A stretch of DNA of 64,000 nt from Coix lacryma-jobi var. lacryma-jobi. Its lineage: Eukaryota; Streptophyta; Magnoliopsida; Poales; Poaceae. The stretch lies in NCBI GenBank assembly GCA_009763385.1, contig CM019827.1, positions 89,760,314 to 89,824,313 on the forward strand, given 5' to 3'. Below, piece by piece: positions 1-9,651 of the stretch. A program made the translations under genes and the position numbers. A model generated the notes under the pieces. The model did no database searches. It worked only from the letters and a program-made list of their open reading frames with translations, and was not told the DNA's origin. Each line of letters opens with the position of its first letter. Within the stretch, counting starts at the first letter, position 1.

Positions 1-1253
1 GGAGCATGTAACCCTGGAAAACAGCGCAAACCATGAGGCCTATATGGCTCTGGGACTAGCTAAGTAATTAGTTTCCTCCAAGTTGAGGGTTTACACGGGG
101 TCGGATTTGTGGCACAAGAGGGGGCTTCTGCCGTGGTGCGTTTATCTACTGTTAGCGGTGAAACCTTAGTGAACGTGTAAAAACAGACTTGGAGGAGGCT
201 TTGTAAAGGCCTTGTTGTGCGACCCCGCTGTGCACCTTGGCAGTGTTTAGCGTGATGGGGAATGTATGACTCATGGGTAAAGATGTGCGAACTCTGCAGA
301 GTATTAAAACTGATATATCAGCCGTGCTCACGGTCACGAGCGGGCTTGGACTTCTTCGAGATTAGTTGGTGGTTTGGTTCCGGTTCGTTAGAGAAGCCTT
401 ATGTGGTTATTAGTCTTATATGACATGGGTATAGAGGCTTCTTCTACGTGGGTTACTGCTTGGTACGGGAGTGATTCCCAAGCTCGGGCGCAGACCTGGT
501 GTTATTACGGAAGGTAGCATTCTATGTCATGAAGTATGGAACTAATACACATAGGACTCCTTGTAACGGCCTAGTTCGGGTCATCTGATGAACTTCAGGT
601 GTGGTTTGCTTGATGGACTTCAGGTGTGGGTTTTGCTTGGTGTGACTCCAAGTGTGGTTGCTTGGTGGACTCCATGTGTTGGTTGCTCGGTGTGACTCCG
701 AGTGTGGTTGGCTCGGTGCAACTCCGAGTGTGGTTACTGTTACAGATGGAGACTATGGTTATAACCTAGTAAATAGGTGCATAGGAAATAGGATTTAATA
801 GGATGTGTTGCTTTAGGCGCTTGAGTAAAACATAGTCAGCCTACCTTTGTTAATAGCCTCATAAGCATATATTTCCTACACTAGCGGAGTACATTTCGAT
901 GTACTCACCATTCCTCTTTGAACCCCCTGCTACCCCACCCAGACATTGGAGTTTGCGGCGCAGAGCAGGAGTACCCAGAAGATGATGGATATGACCCAGA
1001 CGACCTGTACTAGGATGGCGCAGCCCCAGGTCGACCTTCCTGTGGAGATGGCGTCCAGTTTTCACGAGTCTACATTAGAGTTAGACTGAGTCTGTACTTT
1101 TCTTTCAGACCGAGGGTCATTTTTTGTAATAATGTTCGATATATTAATAAAGCATTGTTTTGATATTTACTTTGATCTCGATATATGTGAATGAAAATTG
1201 ATCCTGGCATACATATTGTACTCCAATTTTGTTCTTAAAATTGGGGTGTGACA
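1..1253. mobile_element. Partial gypsy-type LTR, truncated by window edge
   Basis: The segment ends in ...GGGGTGTGACA, the inverted form of the TGTCACACCCC start seen in many grass Ty3/gypsy LTRs. Immediately after it, sequence homologous to the copia LTR at 3759-5619 begins in mid-element, so the gypsy element appears to have inserted into that copia LTR. An AATAAA at 1146-1151 is a plausible plus-strand polyadenylation signal, which favours plus orientation, but no PBS or polypurine tract is visible to fix it. A short acidic, tyrosine-rich plus-strand reading frame near 955-1010 resembles the tail of a coding region but is broken by a stop. The left boundary and any TSD lie outside the window. 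Confidence 0.6.
592..738. repeat. Minisatellite of about 25 bp inside LTR
   Basis: About six imperfect units, each beginning ACTTCAGGTGTGG or ACTCCGAGTGTGG and followed by TTGCTTGGTG-like sequence. Units differ by substitutions and a few indels, with the later copies sharing ACTCCGAGTGTGGTT. It lies wholly inside the LTR, so it is probably an LTR-internal expansion. Confidence 0.75.
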
Positions 1254-1464
1254 AGAGGCCACCCCTCCCTCCAGACTATCTCAACCATTGCTATTTTCAT
1301 TCTAGGGTTCCTGCTCTCGCAATCCCTGCTGTAGCTACTGAGATCTACAGAGACGGTGAACAATACCTCTGTGTATTTGTATTTTGCGGAAACGGGACCA
1401 GATTCCCATTGTCTCCTCGTGGGGGCGAATTTTGGCTGGCAATCGTGATTGTGATTCACGTTTT

Positions 1465-3160
1465 GAACTTGTTCTTCGCGTTCGTTTCTTCACGATTTTC
1501 TCGTCGATCGATCTCACTCTTCGTTGCTCTGTTTGGAAAACCGTTTGAATCAGCTTGTTCTTTGTCGTGAGGGGATCATTTCCACCGAAGGAATTCAACT
1601 CAATCCTCACGAACAAGTAGATCCGTTGGTTTTTGCATTTGGATCGATTTTCTTCCCTTTGCCCCGAATTCTTTCGATTCACCGATTTGGAGTTAGGTTC
1701 GAGCCATGATCTCTTAGGAGTAGCTCACTAACATCCTTGTGATCTCTCAGATCGAGTCTTGGCTCTAGAGCTTTTGATTCAGAGGAGATCGGTTTGAATC
1801 GGCCAAGAACTACACTGTTGTCGGGCGCAACGGACGCTCGGCTCGGGGACATCGGATGCTGAGTTCGTCACATCGGACGCTCAGACACCACGTATCAAGA
1901 ATAGCATTTTTGAAGGACCATCGGACGCGCCGGAGCCTGAGCATCGGACGCTGAGCTTTCACTGTAGCAGCATCCGATGGTCATGCAGTAAGGTTCCAGA
2001 ACTACACATTTTGCATCGGACGCGTCCGATGCTTGGACATCGGACGCAGGCCAGCGTCTGATGCTGTAATCTCTGCACCATTTCATCCGTTGTTTGGTCG
2101 TCCGACTTTGGATTTGGTTTCTGGTTTCTGCGTTGGGTTTCTAGAGTCGTGTAGTGTCCCGTTGTGCTTTTTGGAAGCATCCACCCTACATCTAGGGTTG
2201 TGGACACTAACTAGCTGTAGGTTTGCACTTGGGGTTGATTCTTGGGACAGTGGCGATAAGTTTCTGAAAAGAAAATTAAAGCTCCCATTCACCCCCCCCC
2301 CTCTTGGGACAGTGTTCGTGTTCTTCGCGTTTTGGTTTTTCGTCTCTTGGAGAATTGCTTCGTTCTCCCTCTCCGAGGAACGATTTTCAATTCCACTTGA
2401 ACTGAGTTGTTCTAGGTCGTGAGGCGCATCTTTGCACCGAAGGAATCAATCTCAAACCACACGAGCTAGTAGATCGGTCGGTTTTTGAGTTGGATCAATT
2501 TCCTTCTCCTTTGCCCCGAATTCTTTTGATTCACCGATTTGGAGTTAGGATCGAGCCATGATCTCATAGGAGTAGCTCACTAACATCATTGTGACCTCTC
2601 AGATTGAGTCTTGGCCCTAGAGCTTTTGATTCGGAGGAGATCGGGTTGAATCGCCGAAGAACTATGCTATTTTCAGGGGCATCGGACGCTGAGCACGGGA
2701 GGATCGGACGCTGCTGTTCATAACATCGGACGCTCCTGTGACACGTGTCACTTTCTGTGATTTTAAGTGAGCATCGGATGCTCTGACGCTGACACATCGG
2801 ACGCTGAGTGGTTACTGTAGCAGCGTCTGATGGTCATGCAGTAAGGTTCCAGAACGGTCCTGTTTGAATCGGACGCGTCCGCCAGGTTGGCATCGGACGC
2901 TGCCAGCGTTCGATGCAGTGACTTGCTCGCTGTTTCGTCCATGGTTCGCTCGTCTGACTTCAGATTTGGTTTCCGGCTTTTGCGTTGGACTTCTTGGGTT
3001 GTGTAAATATCCCGCTGTGCTTCTAGGAAGCATCCACCCTACATCTAGGGTCGTGGATACTAGCAAGTCCATGTCTTGTTTTTGGGGTGACTCTTTGGGA
3101 CAAGGGCATTCATTTCACGAGTTGAAATTTGAGGCTCCCATTCACCCCCCCCCCCCTCTG
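1465..3160 (+). repeat. Direct duplication of about 850 bp within the LTR
   Basis: Two tandem copies, roughly 1465-2312 and 2313-3160. Both start near TTGTTCTTCGCGTT, share the blocks around CACCGAAGGAAT, CACCGATTTGGAGTTAGG and AGGAGTAGCTCACTAACAT, and end in GCTCCCATTCACCC followed by a C run. They are clearly diverged from each other, so the duplication is not recent. Boundaries are accurate to about 10 bp. Confidence 0.8.
2013..2032. repeat. 20-bp perfect palindrome
   Basis: GCATCGGACGCGTCCGATGC is its own reverse complement. It is one member of a cluster of CATCGGACGC-type motifs in both orientations between about 1830 and 2060, repeated in the second duplicate at about 2680-2910. Confidence 0.9.
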
Positions 3161-3180
3161 GTCGCCAATTCGATCCTTCA

Positions 3181-3758
3181 TGTTCTTATGTGCAAATTGA
3201 GCATTTTATCACTCTGGATAGTAGATCTTTGAAGCTTTTGCATTTGGGCTACTTTAGATGTGCATTATCAACTAAGGGAGAAATTTTGATCAAATCATGA
3301 TGAGGTGATGAGTTGGTGATGTGCATTATCTAAGGGGGAGTTTGTGTCCAGGGGGACTTGCCATTTTGCTTGACGAGTTTTCATTTTGAGAGTCGAGTTT
3401 GCTCTAAGTTGAGTTTTTCAATTGGTTTGGAGCGGTCTAGAGCTAGTTGTGTTGAGCCTTTGCCTCTTTCTGGAGGGACTAGCTGGGTTACTCAGTTTTT
3501 GGCTTCTTTGCTCCGATCTTCTCGCTACCGGTGTTGAGCCTGTTCTGCCTCTTCTTGAGGGCTAGCTTTGCTTTGCTTGGTTGCGTCGAGCCATTGCCCA
3601 TATCTTTGGGGACCAAGTTGTCTTGCTCACTCCATTCGACATCTTTTGGCTTTGCTTTGCTTCTGGTCGTTGGGTTGAGTTCGTTCCTTCCTTCTTTCTT
3701 TCTTCTATTCCATATGATTTGTGTTGGTAGTTGACAATGCACTCATCAAGGGGGAGAT
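3181..3758 (+). mobile_element. Short copia internal remnant (3' end only)
   Basis: Between the two LTRs only about 580 bp of internal sequence remains. It contains GGGGGAG-rich stretches (CTAAGGGAGAAAT, CTAAGGGGGAGTT) typical of the 3' end of this copia lineage and ends in AAGGGGGAGAT directly before the next LTR. PBS, gag and pol are absent, so the element lost nearly all of its interior. No credible coding region was seen. Confidence 0.6.
3748..3758 (+). promoter_or_regulatory. Polypurine tract of copia element
   Basis: AAGGGGGAGAT lies immediately upstream of the TGCGGATACATGG LTR start, the expected site of plus-strand priming. Confidence 0.75.
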
Positions 3759-4079
3759 TGCGGATACATGGTTGTATGCCAGATCTTGAGATGATGAGTG
3801 ATTGTCAATGGTTTGATGCGCATGTTATTTGGCTTGTGTTGTGCAGGTGTCGAGCTCGGAGACGGTGATCAAAGGCAAGGTGAAGGTCAAGTAGAGATGT
3901 GTCGTGCCGATGGACCCAGAGCGGTGAAGGACGACGTGAGGCTTGGACTGACGGACCGGTGGCCTAAGGATCAGTGTGGTGGCTGACAGCCTGGGACAGC
4001 GACAAGTGAAGACTTGCGGGGGACGGGTGCACAGGCGGTGCATCCCTCTACGGCTTCGGTTTGGTGGTAGAGCCCTAGA

Positions 4080-4285
4080 AAAACCACCGGCTGGATGGTT
4101 TCCAGGTTTGGGCCTCAAAAGCTGGGTGCTGGTCGGTTTCCGAGTTTGGGCCTCAAAACTCGGGCTGAGGACGGTTTCCAGGTTTGGGCCTCAAAGCCTG
4201 GGCAATGGCGGGTTTCTGAGTTTGGGCCACAAAACTCAGCCTAAGGACTGGTTTCCCGGTTTCAGCCTCAAAACCGGGGGGAGGT
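4080..4285 (+). repeat. Tandem repeat block in copia LTR
   Basis: About five degenerate units built on GGTTTCCAGGTTTGGGCCTCAAA, alternating with GAGTTTGGGCC..AAAACTC variants. Each unit is partly self-complementary around GGGCC. The sister LTR at 40432-42231 has only one or two such units (near 41870-41940), so the array has expanded here or contracted there. Confidence 0.75.
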
Positions 4286-5074
4286 CCAGGAAAATGGACG
4301 GAGGGCGAGTGGCGGCACGTAGCGGCATCGGGTGAGGTCGCGTCGAGGCGAAGCTACCAGATGAGCGGGCGTGGCCATCGGATCAACATTTACTTCGAGC
4401 TAGTCCAGAATAGCCTTAGGGTTTAGCTAGTTCGCGCTCTGAATCATTAGGGGTAGAGTGGGAATAATGTTTAGAATAAATAGGGGAAGACACCCACCTC
4501 TCCATCTATCTCAGTCATTTGCTATTCACCTTCTAGGGTTTCCTGCTTCCCATTCACTGCTGTAGCTACTAAGATCTGCAGAGAAGGCTAATCATACCTC
4601 TGTGTATTTGGATTTCGCGGAAACAGAACCGGATTTCCGTTGTCTCCTCGTGGGGACAATTTTCGGCTGGCAATTGAGGTTGTGATTCGCGTTCTTGAGT
4701 TGTTCTTCACGTTTTGCTTTTCTCCTCAATTTTCCCATCGCTCGATCTCCCTCTACGTTGCCTCTTTCTCAAATTTGTTTGAATCAACTTGTTCTTTGTT
4801 GTGAGGAGATCATTTCCACCGAAGAAATTTAACCACAACGTCACGAACAAGTAGATCGGGTCAATTTGGGTTCCGTGGTAACTTTTTCGTTCTTGCTCCA
4901 ATCTCTTTGATTTTCCCAGAGTTTGAGTTGATTTGAGCGGATGATTTCTTAGGGACAGTCTTCCAACTACCTAGTGATCATCTTCTCCAATTTTGGGATC
5001 AAGTGATTTTGTGTTGGATCGGATTTGGGAAGATTTAGGAGAGGGGCGAAAATTTTCACCCTCTCTGCACAGCC

Positions 5075-5215
5075 GCGGACAGTCCGCCACCAGGGGCGCG
5101 GACAGTCCGGGCATCAGGGCGCAGCCTGAGCAGTGGCTGTGCACCTCGGTGTTTCGGTCGGAGAAACACTGGCAGACAGTCCGCCGTTGATAGGCGCAGA
5201 CAGTCCGGGATCTTG
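5075..5215 (+). repeat. CGGACAGTCCG motif cluster in LTR
   Basis: Four copies of the self-complementary core (C)GGACAGTCCG or AGACAGTCCG, spaced 20-80 bp apart. Matching GGACTGTCCG motifs occur at about 40850-41060 in the reverse-oriented LTR of the same family. Confidence 0.75.
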
Positions 5216-5619
5216 AAGCTTGCCCTTCTTCAGTGCAATTGCTTTCTCGGCTTTTCGCTTCGTTTCCCGACTTCTCGTTTGCTCCTAGAGTTCACCAAGG
5301 AACCTCTCTAGGTATCTTTGCCACCCGTTGGTATAGGTATTTAGAGAATTCCCGACGTAGCCTTCCATCTACGTTCGGGGTAGGTTTTTGGGTTTGAACT
5401 TGACTCGGTGCCTGTGAGTTTTGGGTTGCTCTTTGTGGTGGTGCGTCGCTATGATCCTAGGGATCATCCACCCTCTTTCTGAGGGTCGTGGGCATCAAGT
5501 CTGTGTTTAAAGCTTTTGGGGTTGATTTGTGGGACAGAGGCCAAAGTTTCGAAATAATTTTTTATGCTCCCATTCACCCCCCTCTGGTCGCCTTTGTATA
5601 TAGCATTCTCGGTCCTTCA

Positions 5620-6190
5620 AGAATGGGTTGTGGTAACACGAAACAATTCAATTCTGGGGAGAGATCAACTGGTTCCAGCGAACCCCCGTTGTTGTCAGTG
5701 TGGGTTGTGGTCGAACTTTGGTCAGGTTGTATTTGTGTATGACTGGCTGTGTCGTCTTGCTAAAGCTGCAGAAGCAAAGCCCCAGCAGCCAAATATGGCA
5801 TTCACTAGGTCAAATCGAACAAGGGCCGTGGTAGAATCAACAATGTGATGCTATTCACCTATGTATGACCTCAAATACTTCTCATACTCTGATGAAACAT
5901 TTGATGCGGATCACAAAAAAGAGGCATAGTACATATGGATATGTATGCATATGCATTATTACGGCGCAAAAGGCCCTGATCCTACACCCAACCCTCCTCT
6001 ATAGATCATTATAATTATTGTTATAGTGCAGAAAAAAGGCCTGCATAATTAATACTGTGTTACTACTTTCCTCCGTGTGTCTCCTGATTATAGAAAGCGT
6101 GCATGGACGTGCGTGCAACCAAACATATTATCATTCTACAGGACATCGATGAGGTGACCCAGTGAGGGCAGCTGCCGGAGCTACATACGG
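5620..6190. other. Unassigned spacer, includes 3' flank of glutaredoxin
   Basis: No recognised element or gene. The part nearest 6190 is the likely 3' UTR of the minus-strand glutaredoxin gene. TTATT motifs on the plus strand (for example near 5955) would give AATAA-type signals on the minus strand. The rest is unique-looking, moderately AT-rich DNA; short reading frames at 5488-5848 overlap the LTR and show no recognisable domain. Confidence 0.4.
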
Positions 6191-6501
6191 CTACACCCAG
6201 AGCGCGCCGGCATTGCGCAGAAGCGGGACGAGGTTGCCGCTGAGGTGAAGCGACATGACCCTGTCGGTGGAGCCGACAAGCCTGCCGCCTATGAACACCG
6301 CCGGCACCGCGGGTTGCGGCCCAGCAGCCTCGCTAGTGCCTTCTCCATCTCCTTCCCCCTGGGGTCCTCGTCCAGCTCCACCACCGTCGGGTTCACCCCG
6401 AGCTCGCGGAACAGGCGCGTCACCGTGTGGCACATGCAGCAGGAGCTCATGCTGAAGATGACCACCGCACGCTGCGAAGCCAGTTTTGTCACCCGGTCCA
6501 T
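6191..6501 (-). CDS. CC-type (ROXY-like) glutaredoxin with one-base frameshift
   Basis: Encodes a small CC-type glutaredoxin, a land-plant-specific thiol-disulfide oxidoreductase class that acts with TGA transcription factors in the nucleus and cytosol. From the ATG at 6501 (MDRVTKLASQ...), residues 20-25 are SCCMCH, the CCMC active site. An EDPRGKEME helix follows at 45-53. After a frame change the second half shows PAVFIGG (TVP-like cis-Pro and GSH-binding region), a GG-R-LVGS turn, MSLHLSGNLVPLL, and the C-terminus ALWV with TAG at 6191-6193. A family member has about 103 codons; the span is 311 bases, exactly one short. The missing base lies at about 6308-6312, in a CCG.CGG context where one G is lacking. 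The final residue is Val, where many ROXYs have ALWL. It is single-exon, as expected for the class. This is either a recent pseudogene or a consensus error in an otherwise intact gene; the intact second half and TATA box favour the latter. The ATG at 6549, in the same frame, would add 16 residues not usual for the family. Confidence 0.85.
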
Positions 6502-6655
6502 TATATTGCTATATGATGAATGATCTTCGCGAAAAGGAACTTGAAACAAGACTCGGAGCAGAAAATTGTAGGCGAGTGAGCTAGAAGAACCACTTGTAAG
6601 ATGCTTTGAGTATTTGTGCTTGCTGGTTTATAATTGGTCGCCGGACGAAGGCTGG

Positions 6656-6663
6656 TTTATATA
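6656..6663 (-). promoter_or_regulatory. TATA box of glutaredoxin gene
   Basis: TATATAAA on the minus strand, in CTATATAAACC, 155 bases upstream of the ATG. This predicts a 5' UTR of roughly 120 bases. A second weaker site, TTATAAAC, lies about 30 bp closer to the gene. Confidence 0.6.
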
Positions 6664-7010
6664 GGCAAGGAAATGTGCATTGCCAATGCGCCAGAGGAGT
6701 GGCGTGGGATGTTGCAGAGATCGAGCAGATGACCGGCAACGGCGAAAGGTGATACCGGAGTGTGTGGATAATGTCCAATCCTCTTTCTTGTGACACCACA
6801 CAGATCGGTTTAGTGTAGAATATGGAATATATGGATGGCAGCAACATGATACCGAGATGGTCGTCCATGCATGTTGATAAGGTTTGGGACTCTTGCTTTT
6901 TCTAGTTCTCTGATTTTGCGGCCCATTCGACAAGTCAGAAGAGAGAGAACGTGAGATGGGGAGAGATGCCGGCCGGTGAGATCATGGTCATCTAGTCTTC
7001 TTAGATGATA

Positions 7011-7268
7011 CTCCCTCCATCCCAAATTATAACACGTTCCAAGAATCTTGGAGAGTCAAACTTTTTCAACTTTGACCAAATTTATATAAAAAATATAATA
7101 TTTTATGATACCAACTAAGCGCAATTAGATTCTTTATTGGTTATATTTTCATAATATACATATTTGATGTTATAAATCTTTATATTTTTCTCTATAATTT
7201 TGGTCAAAGTTGAAAAACTTTGACTCTCCAAAATTCTTAGAATGCATTATAATTTGGGATGGAGGGAG
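7011..7268. mobile_element. Stowaway MITE (Tc1/mariner type)
   Basis: Terminal inverted repeats CTCCCTCCATCCCAAATTATAA and its complement bound a 258-bp AT-rich element, flanked on both sides by the TA target duplication (7009-7010 and 7269-7270). Subterminal inverted repeats (GAGAGTCAAACTTTTTCAACTTTGACC against its complement) make almost the whole element a foldback. It sits about 350 bp upstream of the glutaredoxin TATA box. It has no coding capacity. Confidence 0.92.
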
Positions 7269-7520
7269 TATATGCGAGTTGAGTGCGCTGTAGAAGATTC
7301 AAGAAAGTTGTACCAACAGCTACAGCTATATATAGCTCTGAATGAATAAGAACAATTAAGACGCACGTTATTAACTACTCCGTATATGAGACGCTGAAAC
7401 TGAAACTAATCGCCGCAGTTCACAGGTACACAACATAATTGCACTGTTCGTGTCTCCCCATTTTTAATACAAATTCAAAAGTTATATATGGTGGGGAGAC
7501 TCAATTTTTTACATGAGAAT

Positions 7521-8058
7521 CACTACTAGAGAACAGGCCTTTGGACGATCCACCAACCGAGCTTTAGTCTCGGAAAAAATTTGCGTCCGGGACTAAAGAC
7601 TTTTAGTCCCGGTTGGTATTACCAACCGGGGCTAAAGGTGAATCTTTAGCCCCGGTTGGTATTATCAACCGGAACTAAAGGTCCTGGACCTTTAGTCCCG
7701 GTTGGTAATACCAACCGGGGCTAAGGGTCACCCTTTAGCCCCGGTTGGTGGTACCAACCGGGGCTAAAGGTCCTTTTAGCCCGGTTGGTGTTACCAACCG
7801 GGGCTAAAAGTCCTTCCCGAGTGGATTCAAAAGGAAAACGTCTAGAACTACATCACGTGGGTTGCGTAGCTCAGTTGGTAGACGTGCCTGAGGCGAGATG
7901 TGCTGAGTTCGAATCTCACACAACACACATTTATTTTTTCCTCTCTGGACCTTTAGCCCCGGTTGAAAGCACCCGGGACTAAAGGCCGGGACCTTTAGTC
8001 CCGGATTCTTAGCCCCGGTTGACATACCCGGGGCTAAAGGCCCATTTCAACCCGGTTG
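7521..8058 (+). mobile_element. CACTA element end with subterminal hairpin repeats
   Basis: Starts with CACTACTAGAGAACAG, a CACTA-type terminus, followed by many short inverted repeats built on CTTTAGTCCCGGTTGGT and ACCAACCGGGGCTAAAG. This arrangement is typical of CACTA subterminal regions in grasses. No matching terminus in inverted orientation was found before the next element, so only one end is recognised; it runs into the palindrome at 8059. A tRNA-like sequence lies inside the repeat array. No transposase sequence is present. Confidence 0.7.
7860..7930 (+). other. tRNA-like sequence with Pol III A and B boxes
   Basis: TAGCTCAGTTGG at 7867-7878 matches the tRNA A-box consensus exactly. 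AGTTCGAATCT at 7906-7916 matches the B box except for its outer bases. Spacing is as in a tRNA, and a T-rich stretch (TTTATTTTTT) follows. The acceptor and T stems pair only partly, and the anticodon arm does not form (no U33, mismatched stem). It is therefore a degenerate tRNA-derived sequence or SINE-like fragment, not a working tRNA gene. Confidence 0.6.
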
Positions 8059-8262
8059 ACATTATGTCTCTTTTTATTAAAATAGTGTCATGTCATCGTA
8101 TTTAATGTATATATAACTCTACCAGAGATGGGTTGATTGATTCCGGGCTCTTATTATATTAATATAATAAGAGCCCGGAATCAATCAACCCATCTCTGGT
8201 AGAGTTATATATACATTAAATACGATGACATGACACTATTTTAATAAAAAGAGACATAATGT
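8059..8262. repeat. Perfect 204-bp palindrome with no spacer
   Basis: Bases 8059-8160 and 8161-8262 are exact reverse complements over 102 bp, meeting at ATATT|AATAT. I compared every block of ten and found no mismatch. Identity stops abruptly on both sides: CCCGGTTG on the left against GAGTTTCG on the right. The arm has no recognisable terminal repeat of a MITE family, and no target duplication is visible. It may be a recent inverted duplication or a fold-back assembly or read artefact. Confidence 0.95.
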
Positions 8263-8458
8263 GAGTTTCGTGAAAAATAGATAGTTTTATAGGGATGAAA
8301 CTCTTCTGCACTATTTCTAAAATCTAGGTACGTTGAAAACTAAGCAACGAAGAGACAGGTCTAATGGCCATGCTGGTGGAGTAGGAGTAGAAAAACAAGG
8401 ATCGAATGCCTTGTCATATATTCATGTCGATCTTTGTGCCATATTCATAATCTTAACG

Positions 8459-9090
8459 CACTACACGAAACACGATCTTCGCCGAGTGCGTGCGAGTTTG
8501 CCGAGTGCCAAATCTCGGGCACTCGGCAAACAGCCTCTTTGCCGAGTGCCGGTAACCTGGCACTCGGCGAAGACAGAGCACAAGGCAAAGAATGATTTAT
8601 CGAGTGTTGCGCACTCGGCAACGAAAAGCACTCGACGAAGGGTCCTCTTTGCCGAGTGTTAAACACTCGGCAAAACCGAGCACTCGGCAACGTGTCGCGG
8701 CCCAGACGGCATCCAGGGCCGTCTCCTTTGCCGAGTGCCCGCCGTCTGGCACTCGGCGAAGACCCCTTTTTGCCGAGTGCCAGCCACGTGGCACTCGGCA
8801 AAGCGTGTGGCCCCGTTGTTTGACACGTGGGCTGTTCTTCGCCGAGTGCCACGGGGCTGGCACTCGGCTTTTCTCGGCAAATCACGTTGGCTATTCTTCG
8901 CCGAGTGCCACGTGGCTGGCACTCGGCGAAGATCCCTTTTTGCCGAGTGCCAGCCACGTGGCACTCGGCAAAGCGTGTGGCCCTGTTGTTTGACACGTGG
9001 GCTGTTCTTCGCCGAGTGCCACGTGGCTGGCACTCGGCAAAGAGGGGATCTTCGCCGAGTGCCGGCCACGTGGCACTCGGCAAAGTTTTT
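8459..9090. repeat. Left subterminal repeats of CACTA element
   Basis: More than a dozen copies of the 13-mer TTTGCCGAGTGCC or TTCGCCGAGTGCC and the inverted GGCACTCGGC(G/A)AAG, arranged as hairpins around CACGTGG-type loops. A block containing GTTGTTTGACACGTGGGC occurs twice (8814-8833 and 8984-9003). Long reading frames across this block (up to 274 codons on the minus strand) are by-products of the repeats. Confidence 0.92.
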
Positions 9091-9651
9091 TTTTGAATTT
9101 TGGACACCAAATTTTTTGTGGGTCGTCCCGACAGTACTATGGCCAACACGTTCAAATTTGATACTTTTTCAAAACTTTTCATTATATTTTTTGACTTTAT
9201 TTTGTTTTCTTGAATTTTCTCGGAAGACGCAAGTTTGAACTGCGGGTGCATCGAATAATGGATTTTCATGATTTAAAAATATTATTCTTGTTCTTAATCG
9301 TATGTTGAGGCCAAATCCAAAACCTGACCTGATATTTCGATCAACGTGCTCACGGGGCAACGTCTCCAAATTATGTGCGGACGGTTTTTTAATTATAGAA
9401 AATGCAAATGAATTCCGAAAATCGCGAAACTTGGCGAGATGTTGTTACATCATATGCGTATGCCGAGAAAAAAATCTGAGAAAGTTTCGAGCAAGTTGTC
9501 GCGTACGATGCTTACAAACCTGGATATGTCAACATGTGATACTGATTGGTCCATCCATCACTTAGCGGCTCTTCTAACATGTTAAATACTTATTGTCTTG
9601 CAGTTCTGTCCTGGTTGGTGCGCCAATCACGTAGACTGCTAGGTGGCCATT

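Larger units (their letters stand above)
1254..3180 (+). mobile_element. 5'-truncated copia LTR (Maximus/SIRE-like) with internal duplication
   Basis: From 1254 the sequence parallels the complete LTR at 3759-5619 starting near its position 4490 (stretch with CTGTAGCTACT.AGATCT.CAGAGA and GTCTCCTCGTGGGG). It ends in a C-rich tract, CCCCTCTGGTCGCC and ATCCTTCA, the terminal signature of that family. Its 5' part is missing, cut off by the gypsy LTR. No TTGGTATCAGAGC-type PBS follows the 3' end. Its short repeats (CATCGGACGC) differ from those of the 3759 LTR (CGGACAGTCCG), so the two belong to different subfamilies of one family. Confidence 0.7.
3759..5619 (+). mobile_element. Copia LTR (Maximus/SIRE-like), complete, 3' LTR
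   Basis: Begins TGCGGATACATGG after a polypurine tract and ends TCTCGGTCCTTCA. The same family is present in reverse orientation at 40432-42231, where the TGAAGGACC terminus abuts a tRNA-Met PBS; this fixes both LTR ends. Length is 1861 bp. An AT-rich AATAAATAG at about 4470 may serve as a weak TATA box. The LTR contains a repeat block at 4080-4285 and CGGACAGTCCG motifs at 5075-5215. Confidence 0.85.

Noticed and set aside
3488..4118. Minus-strand Lys-rich and Arg/Pro-rich frames
   Set aside because: They cross the polypurine tract and LTR boundary and are translations of T-rich and GC-rich LTR sequence.
7860..7930. Functional tRNA gene
   Set aside because: A and B boxes are good, but the anticodon stem does not pair, U33 is absent and the acceptor stem has mismatches.
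8445..9269. 274-codon minus-strand frame and several 80-170 codon frames on both strands
   Set aside because: They lie in CACTA subterminal repeats. The residues are repeats of translated GCCGAGTGCC, and several frames are open at once.
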